Shown one piece after another: positions 24,572 to 31,808 of a stretch of DNA of 64,000 nt (position 1 is its first letter; each line of letters opens with the position of its first letter). A program made the translations under genes and the position numbers. Under the pieces are notes generated by a model. It searched no databases. It was given only the letters and a program-made list of their open reading frames with translations, and was not told the origin of the DNA. The stretch is from Martelella limonii (GTDB taxonomy: Bacteria > Pseudomonadota > Alphaproteobacteria > Rhizobiales > Rhizobiaceae), in assembly GCF_013344475.1 (NCBI RefSeq), contig NZ_JABUOU010000001.1, positions 124,001 to 188,000 on the forward strand. Reading direction: 5' to 3'.

Positions 24572-25627
24572 TTACTCGGCCACAAAGCATTCGATGAGAT
24601 TGCCGGCGAGATTTTCCACCAGCGTGAAATAGAGGTCAGGTCCGTCTTCGAGGTTCGCACCCAGCGGATCGAGCACGCCTGTGCGTGCATCGGTTCCCTC
24701 GATCACGGTATCGACGATCTTCGGCGGGAATTGCGGCTCTGAAAAGACGCAGGCCGCGCCGAGGTCGATGAGCTTGTCGTGAATTTCACGGACGCGCTGG
24801 GCGCTTGGCGGGGCTTCGGGGTTGACCGTGATCGAGCCTGCGGCCTCGACGCCGAAGCGATGGCCGAAATAGTGATAGGCGTCGTGGAAGACCACGTAGG
24901 ACTTGGGTGTCACTGCAGCCAGCTCGGCCGCGATATCTGCCTGAAGCGCGTCGAGGCGCTGGTTCAGCTTTTCGGCATTGGCCGCGTAGATTGCCGCATG
25001 TTCGGGATCGTCTTTGGAAAGCGTTTCGGCCATCTGGTTTGCAAAGGCGCGGGCGTTTTCCGGATCGAGCCACATGTGGGGGTCGATTTCGCCGTGATGC
25101 TCGTGGCCCGCCTCGTGATCGTCAGAACCGTGGTCGTGCCCGTTGTCGCTATCCTGATCCCCGTCTTCATGAGCCGCCTCATGATGAGCGTCGTCGCCAT
25201 GGCCTTCCTCTTCATGATCCGCATGCTCGCCGCCTTCATGGTCGTGGTCATGAGGGTCGAAGGCGCCTCCTTCGCGCGGCGCCAGCGTCTCGACACCTGG
25301 GGCGTCTTCCAGTTCGACGACATCCGCGTTGCCGCCAAGCGCATCAAGGGGCTTCTCCAGGAAGTGTTCCAGCGACGGGCCGATCCAGAACACGACATCG
25401 GCCTCCTGCAGCGCCCGCGCCTCCGACGGTGCCATGCTGTAGGTATGGGGCGAGGCGGCCCCCTTCACCAGAAGCGTGGTCTTGGTCGGTGTGCCCTCCG
25501 TCAGCGCCGTCGTCAGGGAATAGAGCGGCTTGATCGACGTCACGACAGAGAATGCGTCATCTGCGAGCGCAAGCGCCGGCGCGGATAGAACGGTCGCTGC
25601 GATGAGGGCGGAGCGGAGATATCGCAT
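24572..25627 (-). CDS. znuA: zinc ABC transporter substrate-binding protein ZnuA
   Basis: 351-aa periplasmic zinc-binding protein. Signal peptide MRYLRSALIAATVLSAPALALA. Zinc ligands sit in SPHTYSMAP, DPHMWLDPENA and HDAYHYFGHRFG, with the late Asp in VLDPLG. A long His/Asp/Glu-rich loop (about 60 residues, about 15 His) precedes DPHMW and probably captures Zn2+. ZnuA hands zinc to ZnuB with ZnuC as ATPase, and both are encoded divergently next door. I start at 25627 from the classical signal peptide; ATG at 25639 (MDFLMRYL) is an alternative and neither has a strong ribosome site. Zur-like palindromes lie in the shared promoter. Confidence 0.93.
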   Translation of the reverse strand: MRYLRSALIAATVLSAPALALADDAFSVVTSIKPLYSLTTALTEGTPTKTTLLVKGAASPHTYSMAPSEARALQEADVVFWIGPSLEHFLEKPLDALGGNADVVELEDAPGVETLAPREGGAFDPHDHDHEGGEHADHEEEGHGDDAHHEAAHEDGDQDSDNGHDHGSDDHEAGHEHHGEIDPHMWLDPENARAFANQMAETLSKDDPEHAAIYAANAEKLNQRLDALQADIAAELAAVTPKSYVVFHDAYHYFGHRFGVEAAGSITVNPEAPPSAQRVREIHDKLIDLGAACVFSEPQFPPKIVDTVIEGTDARTGVLDPLGANLEDGPDLYFTLVENLAGNLIECFVAE

Positions 25628-25660
25628 GAGGAAATCCATTTCATGATCTGGTTTCTGATA

Positions 25661-25696
25661 TGTAATGTTATTACATTCATTGCGTAATGCTATAAC
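25661..25696. promoter_or_regulatory. Zur-box-like palindromes in the divergent znuA-znuCB promoter
   Basis: Between znuA and znuC lies TGTAAT-GTT-ATTACA (25661-25675), a perfect 6-bp inverted repeat with 3-bp spacer. A related sequence GTAATGCTATAAC follows at 25684-25696. They resemble Zur operators described for zinc-uptake genes in Alphaproteobacteria (TAATGTTATAACATTA-like). With zur itself downstream of znuB, repression by Zn-Zur is the simplest reading. Confidence 0.55.
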
Positions 25697-25734
25697 GTAT
25701 GCCATAGAGCCTCGCAAGCCGGAGATCTAAAAAA

Positions 25735-26559
25735 TTGCATGGACATCTGAAAGCCAGGGACCAACTGGTCACGCTCGACAATGCGGGCCTTTACCGTGAC
25801 GGACGCTGGCTGGTGCGCGGCGTCGGCTTCACAGTCTGCCGCGGCGAGATCGTCACGCTGATCGGGCCGAACGGGGCCGGCAAATCCACCAGCGCACGCA
25901 TGGCACTCGGCGTGGTTCAGCCGGACGAGGGCAGCGTGCGCCGCGCCGCCGGCCTCAAGGTCGGCTATGTGCCGCAGAAGCTCAATATCGACCATTCCCT
26001 GCCGCTGACCGTGCGCCGGATGATGACGCTGACGGGACCGCTGTCGCGGGCGGATGTCGCGGCAGCGCTCGATGAAGTCGGTATCGTGCACCTCGAGGGC
26101 GCGGAGGTCCAGACGCTCTCCGGCGGTGAGTTCCAGCGCGCCCTGCTTGCCCGCGCGATCGCCCGCAAGCCGGATCTGCTGGTGCTCGACGAACCCGTCC
26201 AGGGCGTCGACTATTCGGGAGAGATCGCGCTCTACAACCTGATCTCGAGGATCCGCGACCAGCGCGGCTGCGGCGTGCTGATGATTTCCCACGATCTCCA
26301 TGTGGTGATGGCGAAGACCGATACGGTGGTCTGCCTCAACGGCCATGTCTGCTGCACCGGCTCGCCGCAGGCGGTGAGCGGCAGCGAGGCCTATCAGACG
26401 CTGTTCGGTGCGCGCGGGGAGGGCGCGCTTGCGCTCTACAGCCATCACCACGATCATACCCATTTGCCGGACGGTCGCGTGCGCCACGCCGATGGCACCA
26501 TCACCGAGCACTGCCATCCCGATGACGGTCATCACCACGAAGGCCACGACCATGCTTGA
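25735..26559 (+). CDS. znuC: zinc ABC transporter ATP-binding protein ZnuC
   Basis: 274-aa ATPase of the zinc importer. Walker [10 protein letters not shown], signature LSGGEFQRALLARAIA, Walker B LLVLDEPVQGVD and switch His in MISHDLHVV are present. The C-terminus ends in a His-rich tail (about the last 40 residues, with SHHHDHTH, HCHPDDGHHH and HDHA) that may bind zinc. The start is TTG at 25735 with GGAG at 25721-25724; the nearby ATG at 25741 is out of frame and dies at once. Its end overlaps znuB by 8 nt, so the two are translationally coupled. Confidence 0.9.
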   Translation: MHGHLKARDQLVTLDNAGLYRDGRWLVRGVGFTVCRGEIVTLIGPNGAGKSTSARMALGVVQPDEGSVRRAAGLKVGYVPQKLNIDHSLPLTVRRMMTLTGPLSRADVAAALDEVGIVHLEGAEVQTLSGGEFQRALLARAIARKPDLLVLDEPVQGVDYSGEIALYNLISRIRDQRGCGVLMISHDLHVVMAKTDTVVCLNGHVCCTGSPQAVSGSEAYQTLFGARGEGALALYSHHHDHTHLPDGRVRHADGTITEHCHPDDGHHHEGHDHA

Positions 26560-27352
26560 CGATTTCTTCATCCGCGCGCTTGTCGCCGGCATCGGCGTTG
26601 CGCTGATGGCAGGCCCGCTCGGCTGCTTCATCGTCTGGCGAAAGATGGCCTATTTCGGCGACACGATGGCCCATTCCGCGCTGCTCGGCGTGGCGCTTTC
26701 GCTGCTGTTCACCGTCAATCTGACGCTCAGCGTGTTCATCGTGGCCACCATCGTTTCTGTCATGCTGATCCTGCTCGAGCGCCGCCGGGCGCTGTCCACC
26801 GACAGCCTGCTCGGGATTCTGGCCCACTCAACGCTCGCCGTCGGCCTCGTTATCGTGTCGTTTCTGACCTGGCTCCGGGTCGATCTGATCAGCTTCCTGT
26901 TCGGCGACATCCTCTCCGTCACGCGCAGCGACATCGCGGTGATCTGGCTTGGCGGTCTGGTGGTGGTGGCGGCGGTCATCGGCCTCTGGCGACCGCTTCT
27001 GGCGGCTACCGTCTCGCCGGAAATCGCGCAGGCCGAAGGCATGCGGCCCGAAGGCGTGCGGTTTGTCTTCATGCTGCTGATGGCGCTTGTGATCGCGATT
27101 GCGATGAAGATCGTCGGCATCATGCTGATCACGTCATTGCTGATCGTGCCTGCGGCAACGGCGCGCCGGTTTGCGCGCACGCCGGAGATGATGGCCGTGC
27201 TTGCCTCGCTGATCGGAGCGGCAAGCGTTGCGATGGGATTATATTCCTCGCTTTACTACGACACGCCGTCGGGCCCCTCGATCGTGGTCGCTGCAATGCT
27301 GATATTCCTGGTCACGCTGCTGCCCTTCGGGGCCAGAAGCCGTCTCCAGTGA
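26552..27352 (+). CDS. znuB: zinc ABC transporter permease ZnuB
   Basis: 266-aa ABC-3-type permease with 7-8 hydrophobic segments. It starts MLDDFFIRALVAGIGVALMAGPLGCFIVWRKMAYFGDTMAHSALLG in overlapping segments, carrying the family FGD.MAHSALLG motif. Later it has VSPEIAQAEGMRPEGV and the cytoplasmic KIVGIMLITSLLIVPAATA segment. ATG at 26552 overlaps the znuC stop. zur follows after 13 nt, so znuC-znuB-zur form one operon. Confidence 0.92.
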   Translation: MLDDFFIRALVAGIGVALMAGPLGCFIVWRKMAYFGDTMAHSALLGVALSLLFTVNLTLSVFIVATIVSVMLILLERRRALSTDSLLGILAHSTLAVGLVIVSFLTWLRVDLISFLFGDILSVTRSDIAVIWLGGLVVVAAVIGLWRPLLAATVSPEIAQAEGMRPEGVRFVFMLLMALVIAIAMKIVGIMLITSLLIVPAATARRFARTPEMMAVLASLIGAASVAMGLYSSLYYDTPSGPSIVVAAMLIFLVTLLPFGARSRLQ

Positions 27353-27365
27353 GAAGGAGGATCGA

Positions 27366-27767
27366 ATGAGCCGAGCCGGAAAGCTGACCCGCAACCAGAC
27401 GCTGGTCTTCGACTGCCTTAACGCGGCGGATGCGCCGTTGAGCGCCTACACGATCCTCGACCGGCTGCGCGATCAGGGCTTCAAGGCGCCGCTTCAGGTC
27501 TACCGGGCGCTTGAAAAGCTGACCGAGGCTGGACTCGTGCACCGGCTGGAAAGCATGAACGCCTATGTCGCCTGCGCCCATCCGCATCAGGATTGCAGCC
27601 ATCACGGCATGACCGCGTTTGCGATCTGCGAGGCCTGTGGCACGGTGATCGAATTTCATGCCGACGATATCGAAACCGCGCTCAGCGCGCTTGCGAAATC
27701 CCGCGACTTCCGTCCCGCAGGGATGACGGTGGAGATGCGCGGCGTTTGCGGCAAATGCGCCGCGTGA
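27366..27767 (+). CDS. zur: Fur family zinc uptake regulator Zur
   Basis: 133-aa Fur-superfamily repressor. An N-terminal winged helix (LTRNQTLVFDCLNAADAPLSAYTILDRLRDQG, shown as overlapping segments; then APLQVYRALEKLTEAGLVHRLES) is followed by the metal-binding dimerisation domain, with HHGMTAFAICEACGTVIEF and C-terminal CGKCA as the structural-zinc Cys pairs. AAGGAGG lies 7 nt before ATG 27366. Encoded in the znuCB operon, it probably represses znu genes when zinc is sufficient and is itself autoregulated. It converges on the diguanylate cyclase gene with a 10-nt gap. Confidence 0.93.
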   Translation: MSRAGKLTRNQTLVFDCLNAADAPLSAYTILDRLRDQGFKAPLQVYRALEKLTEAGLVHRLESMNAYVACAHPHQDCSHHGMTAFAICEACGTVIEFHADDIETALSALAKSRDFRPAGMTVEMRGVCGKCAA

Positions 27768-27777
27768 TGAGCGGCAA

Positions 27778-29061
27778 TCAGCCTGTCGGAGACCGTGCCC
27801 CGGCATGTGACGCAGGAAATTTCATCACGGCTTCTGAATAGACGTCGACACGGGTGCAGTTGCGCCCGGCGCGCTTTGCCGCATAAAGCGCGCGATCGGC
27901 ACGGATCAAAAGTCCGCGCGGATCGTTTTGCGTCGCTGCCGGGCGTTCGGCGGCAATGCCGATGCTCACCGAAAGCCTGCCGAGGGGGCTTCCCGCATGG
28001 GGAATGGCGAGGTCTTCGATCGCATGGTGGATGCGCACGCTGAGGGCAAGCGCCGCATGCTCCTCCCTGTTGGGCAGCACAAAGGCGAACTCCTCGCCGC
28101 CAAAGCGCGAGGGAAGGTCTTCCTGGCTGCGCGAACAGGCTTTGAGAACATCGGCGACGCGTTTCAGGCATTCATCGCCTGCGGGATGTCCGTAAGTATC
28201 GTTGTAGCCCTTGAAGTGATCGATATCGATCATCAGCATCGCGATCGGCTTTTCTGATTCTGCCGCTTCGACCCAGTGCTGCTGCAGGAAATCGTCGAAC
28301 AGCCGGCGATTGGCGAGCCCGGTCAGGGCGTCGGTATGGGAAATCTCGTTGAGCGATCTGTATTTGGCATAGAGCGCGTCGGCGTAGACCTTCTCACGAA
28401 GGTAAAGCAGGAAGACCTTCCGCTCGATCGATTCGATCCGGTAGCTCGCAAACAGCGTGAGCACGCTCGTGACGGCGAGGAAGATCAGCGGCGCTGCCTT
28501 CTCGTTTTCCATCAGCGTGTCGAGAGGCAGGATGAAACAGGCAGCAATGGCGAAGTTGACGAGGGCCGCCACAAGCGCCTGGGATGTCCTCAGCGGCAGC
28601 GCAATATTGCCGACAATGGCGATCATCAGAAAAGTATAGGGCTCAGACTGTACGATCGGATTGCCGGGTGTAATCAGCATCAGCCCGGCTCCGAACGCTG
28701 CGACCGCGATGCCGAAGATCGACATCCATCCCGGCAAGCGCGTGTCAACGTCGCGTAATACCAGCACTGTCAGCGCTAGCAGCAACGCCGCGATGACGCC
28801 GGCGCGGATCAGGGACATGCGCAACAGCAGCTCTTCCCGATAGATCACATCGACGATTGCGATCAGCGCAATCAGAACGACTCCGAAAAGGCCGGTCCAG
28901 ACAAGCTGGCGATGGCGGCTGGGATGCATTTCATCGATATAACGCCGTTCTAGCGGCCGCGTGAAACGCAGCATCGGTCCCCGTCGCTTGAGATTCTGTT
29001 CGATCTGGTTATCGAGCGCCTGATCCTCGCTCGACAGACTTCCAATGCGGCGCAAGATCAT
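27778..29061 (-). CDS. membrane-bound diguanylate cyclase (GGEEF)
   Basis: 427-aa protein. The N-terminus has about six transmembrane segments (about 52-210) as an unclassified sensor. A GGDEF domain follows (about 240-410) with DALTGLANRRLFDDF, IDIDHFKGYNDTYGHPAGDECL and the active-site loop GGEEF at 321-325. The cyclase should make c-di-GMP from two GTP. The product-inhibition I-site is not canonical: the Arg expected at position 312 is Ser (SQED). Its ATG overlaps the stop of the gamma-carbonic anhydrase gene by 4 nt (ATGA), indicating translational coupling. Confidence 0.92.
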   Translation of the reverse strand: MILRRIGSLSSEDQALDNQIEQNLKRRGPMLRFTRPLERRYIDEMHPSRHRQLVWTGLFGVVLIALIAIVDVIYREELLLRMSLIRAGVIAALLLALTVLVLRDVDTRLPGWMSIFGIAVAAFGAGLMLITPGNPIVQSEPYTFLMIAIVGNIALPLRTSQALVAALVNFAIAACFILPLDTLMENEKAAPLIFLAVTSVLTLFASYRIESIERKVFLLYLREKVYADALYAKYRSLNEISHTDALTGLANRRLFDDFLQQHWVEAAESEKPIAMLMIDIDHFKGYNDTYGHPAGDECLKRVADVLKACSRSQEDLPSRFGGEEFAFVLPNREEHAALALSVRIHHAIEDLAIPHAGSPLGRLSVSIGIAAERPAATQNDPRGLLIRADRALYAAKRAGRNCTRVDVYSEAVMKFPASHAGARSPTG

Positions 29062-29600
29062 CGAGCAGGCGATCCCGCTGGCTTCAGCTCGCGCTGGAAT
29101 CGTTTCCAGTTGGCAATATAGTTTTCGGCCGAGCGCTTCAGCCCATCGATTGCGCTGTCGTCGAGCGTGCGCACGGCACGTGCGGGAGAGCCCACGATCA
29201 GGCTGTTGTCGGGAAACGACTTGCCTTCGGTCACCAGCGCATTCGCGCCCACGAGTGAGTTCCGACCGATGGAGGCGCCGTTGAGAACGGTCGCGCCCAT
29301 GCCGATCAGGCTGTTGTCGCCGATGGTGCAGCCGTGCAGGATCGCCCGGTGGCCAACCGTGCAGCCTTCGCCGATCGTGGCGGGAAAACCGAGATCGGTA
29401 TGGATGACGGCGCCATCCTGGATATTGCTGCCGCGGCCGATGGTGATCGGTTCGTTGTCTCCGCGCAGCACGGCCGAAAACCAGATGCCGACATCCTCCC
29501 CGATGATGATGTTGCCGATGACGGCTGCATCAGGGGCGATCCAGTAGCGCCCCTCGGGCGGGAGGCTTGGCGTTGTTTCGGCTAGGGTATAAAGCGGCAC
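29058..29600 (-). CDS. gamma-carbonic anhydrase family protein
   Basis: 180-aa left-handed beta-helix protein with hexapeptide repeats. The three zinc-ligand His of the gamma class are present at about His67 (VIHTD), His84 (VGHRA) and His89 (ILHG). RGDN and QDGAVIH motifs are also intact. The start is decided by the ribosome site: GGAGGA (29608-29613, minus strand) lies 7 nt before a GTG at 29600, giving VPLYTLAETTPSLPPEGRYW like family members. An upstream ATG at 29630 has no such site. Members may be carbonic anhydrases or acyl-transfer/chaperone-like relatives (the YrdA/CaiE group), so catalysis is not certain. Confidence 0.9.
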   Translation of the reverse strand: MPLYTLAETTPSLPPEGRYWIAPDAAVIGNIIIGEDVGIWFSAVLRGDNEPITIGRGSNIQDGAVIHTDLGFPATIGEGCTVGHRAILHGCTIGDNSLIGMGATVLNGASIGRNSLVGANALVTEGKSFPDNSLIVGSPARAVRTLDDSAIDGLKRSAENYIANWKRFQRELKPAGSPAR

Positions 29601-29634
29601 TTTCGTCTCCTCCAAAGCGCAACCTGACATTATA

Positions 29635-30324
29635 TCAGATCACCTCGAATGCAAGTTCTGCTAGGCCTTCGATGGCGCAGGCGACATGGTCCGAGCGCTT
29701 GACGGGGCCGACGCCCGAGGGCGTGCCGGTCAGGATGATGTCGCCTGGAGCAAGCGCAACATAGCGTGACAGTTCCGCAATGATTTCGGCGGTTTTCCAG
29801 ATCATCTGCGACAGGTCGCCGCTCTGCACCGTCCGGCCGTTGATCGCAAGCGTGATGGCGCCGTGGTCGGGATGGCCGATCGCGCTTGCCGGCACGATCG
29901 CGGAGACCGGGGCCGAGTGGTCGAATGCCTTCGACATTTCCCACGGACGGCCCTGCTTCTTGGCTTCGTCCTGAATGTCGCGGCGCGTGAAATCCACGGC
30001 CACGCCGTAGCCGTATACGCAGGCAAGCGCCTGATCCACGGCAATATCGGATCCGCCGTCCTTGAGCGCGACGTAGCATTCCACCTCGTGATGGACATTT
30101 TCGGAGAGCGCGGGATAGGGAAACGGGTTTCCGGGCAGAACCAGATTGTCGGGGTTCTTCTGGAAGAAGAACGGCGCTTCGCGCGTGGGGTCATGCCCCA
30201 TTTCCACGGCGTGGGCTGCGTAATTGCGGCCGACGCAATAGACGCGGCGAACCGGAAAGGTCAGCGCACTGTTTTCGACAGGCAAGGTGACTGCGGGCGG
30301 AAAGGGTATGACGGTCGTGGTCAT
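29635..30324 (-). CDS. fumarylacetoacetate hydrolase family protein
   Basis: 229-aa FAH-domain protein. The start region VYCVGRNYAAHAVEMGHDP, the metal site around ENVHHEVECYVAL, GYGVAVDFTRRDIQ, and ILTGTPSGVGPV are all family hallmarks. Members hydrolyse or decarboxylate 2-oxo acids such as acylpyruvates or oxaloacetate; the substrate is open. ATG at 30324 follows AGGACA. The gene is 34 nt upstream of the carbonic anhydrase start, so it leads a three-gene operon FAH, gamma-CA, diguanylate cyclase. Confidence 0.9.
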   Translation of the reverse strand: MTTTVIPFPPAVTLPVENSALTFPVRRVYCVGRNYAAHAVEMGHDPTREAPFFFQKNPDNLVLPGNPFPYPALSENVHHEVECYVALKDGGSDIAVDQALACVYGYGVAVDFTRRDIQDEAKKQGRPWEMSKAFDHSAPVSAIVPASAIGHPDHGAITLAINGRTVQSGDLSQMIWKTAEIIAELSRYVALAPGDIILTGTPSGVGPVKRSDHVACAIEGLAELAFEVI

Positions 30325-30596
30325 AGACGGAATGTCCTGTAAAAAATGCTTGCATGATGTGGAACCACACCGACGCCTATCGGTTACGGAGTATGAGGCA
30401 AATTGCGCGCAAAATAGGGTCTTAGACCGATCGGGTCCAGTGATAAAGAGGTCAGAACCGGTGCGGATGAATGTCTTTCGCCGCTTAGGTACCTCAAATA
30501 GTCCGCATCGAAGATCAAGCTTTCGGCGGTTGGGAGCGTCGCGGTATGGTATTGCGGGCGCAAACTTCGAAAAAGGGCCGGTCAGGTCGGATAGAA

Positions 30597-31700
30597 ATGT
30601 TTGGTAACATCGAAATCATCATCGCGATGCTGGAAAAGGTCGGCATGGTGGCGCTTCTGGTCATGGCTTACCGTGGCATCCGGCACGCGCGTTTTTCCAT
30701 GCTGCGTTCATCGTTCGCCATCGGAATACTGTTCAGCTTCGGCACGCTTGTGACCATGCTCGATCCCTTGGTCGTCAGTCCGGGGATCGTTCTTGATATT
30801 CGCACGGTCATGGTGGCGCTCGCCGCGCTTTTCGGGGGGCCGTTGGCGACCGCCATCGTGGTGGCGACGTCGCTGTCGATGCGCATCTATATCGGCGGCG
30901 CAGGCATGCTTGCGGGCTGCGTCAGCATTCTGCTCGCAGCCGCTGTCGGCCTTGTCTATGCGCGCCTCAGCCGTCAGCGCACGGATCTGATCGGCTTGAC
31001 CATTCTCGGCCTGGCGCTCAGCATATCGCTCCTCAGCGTCTTTCTCGCACCCGTCCCCGCCTTTTTGATGAGCACGCCGGCTCTGGTGTTGCGAAATGTG
31101 TTCGGCACGGTGATCCTTGGTTATCTGCTGGCCATGGAAGACCGCCGCGAGGCCGAATATATCGCCTACAAGCGAGAGGCCGAACGTGATCCGCTGACGG
31201 GCCTTCGAAACAGGCGTGCGCTGGAAGATTTCGATGGGCAGGTCAGGAAGCAGAACGCGAGCAGCAAGTTCGCAATTCTGATGATCGATATCGACGACTT
31301 CAAATCGCTGAATGACATTCACGGCCACAGCTTTGGGGATATCGTGCTGCGCAGGCTGGCTGATGTGGTGGTCGGCCGCCTTCGCGGCTTCGATATCGTG
31401 GTGCGCTATGGTGGCGAGGAATTCTGCGTGGTTCTGAGAGAGGCAACGTTGCACAATGCCCGGCGCATTGGCGAGGATATCATGCAGCAGGTCCGAGAAG
31501 AGCGTTTTGACGCCGAAGGGGATGAGGTCCGGGTGACGGTGAGCATCGGCGTCGCCCAATCAGGCGTGAAGACGCCATCGCTCTTTCATGTGATCGATCA
31601 TGCAGACGAGGCGCTTTATGAGGCGAAGAATAGCGGCCGCAACCGGATCTGCGTCTATCGTCCGGATGCGATTGCCGCCACGACGCAGAGGGCAGTCTAG
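30597..31700 (+). CDS. diguanylate cyclase with 5TM-LYT-type sensor domain
   Basis: 367-aa membrane diguanylate cyclase. N-terminal 5TM region (about 1-180) contains LAALFGGPLATAIVVATSLSMRIYIGG-like overlapping segments characteristic of the 5TM-5TMR_LYT family. The GGDEF domain has DPLTGLRNRRALEDF, IDIDDFKSLNDIHGHSFGD and GGEEF at 272-276. A canonical RxxD inhibitory site is present (RGFD, 263-266). ATG at 30597 is chosen because the sensor family begins there; the open frame extends to 30546 without support. It is divergent from the FAH operon, which encodes another cyclase. It converges on gnd across a shared terminator. Confidence 0.9.
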   Translation: MFGNIEIIIAMLEKVGMVALLVMAYRGIRHARFSMLRSSFAIGILFSFGTLVTMLDPLVVSPGIVLDIRTVMVALAALFGGPLATAIVVATSLSMRIYIGGAGMLAGCVSILLAAAVGLVYARLSRQRTDLIGLTILGLALSISLLSVFLAPVPAFLMSTPALVLRNVFGTVILGYLLAMEDRREAEYIAYKREAERDPLTGLRNRRALEDFDGQVRKQNASSKFAILMIDIDDFKSLNDIHGHSFGDIVLRRLADVVVGRLRGFDIVVRYGGEEFCVVLREATLHNARRIGEDIMQQVREERFDAEGDEVRVTVSIGVAQSGVKTPSLFHVIDHADEALYEAKNSGRNRICVYRPDAIAATTQRAV

Positions 31701-31761
31701 AATTTTCTCAAGCCCTAGGCCGGCCCGCAAGAGCGCAGCGCGAAGCCGCGTTCTCCCGACG

Positions 31762-31785
31762 AAAAAAAAGCCCCGTTTCCGGGGC
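31762..31785. terminator. rho-independent terminator between the cyclase gene and gnd
   Basis: Stem GCCCCG (31770-31775) / CGGGGC (31780-31785) with a 4-nt loop. An A-run at 31762-31769 forms a U-run for minus-strand transcripts from gnd. On the plus strand it is followed by TTCTTC, so weaker termination in that direction is possible. Confidence 0.8.
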
Positions 31786-31808
31786 TTCTTCGATTCTTGT
31801 GGCCGGCT

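Noticed and set aside
30361-30385. GGAAC-N16-GGTT upstream of the 5TM cyclase as an EcfG promoter
   Set aside because: The -10 element has a mismatch in the invariant CGTT and it lies more than 200 nt from the start.
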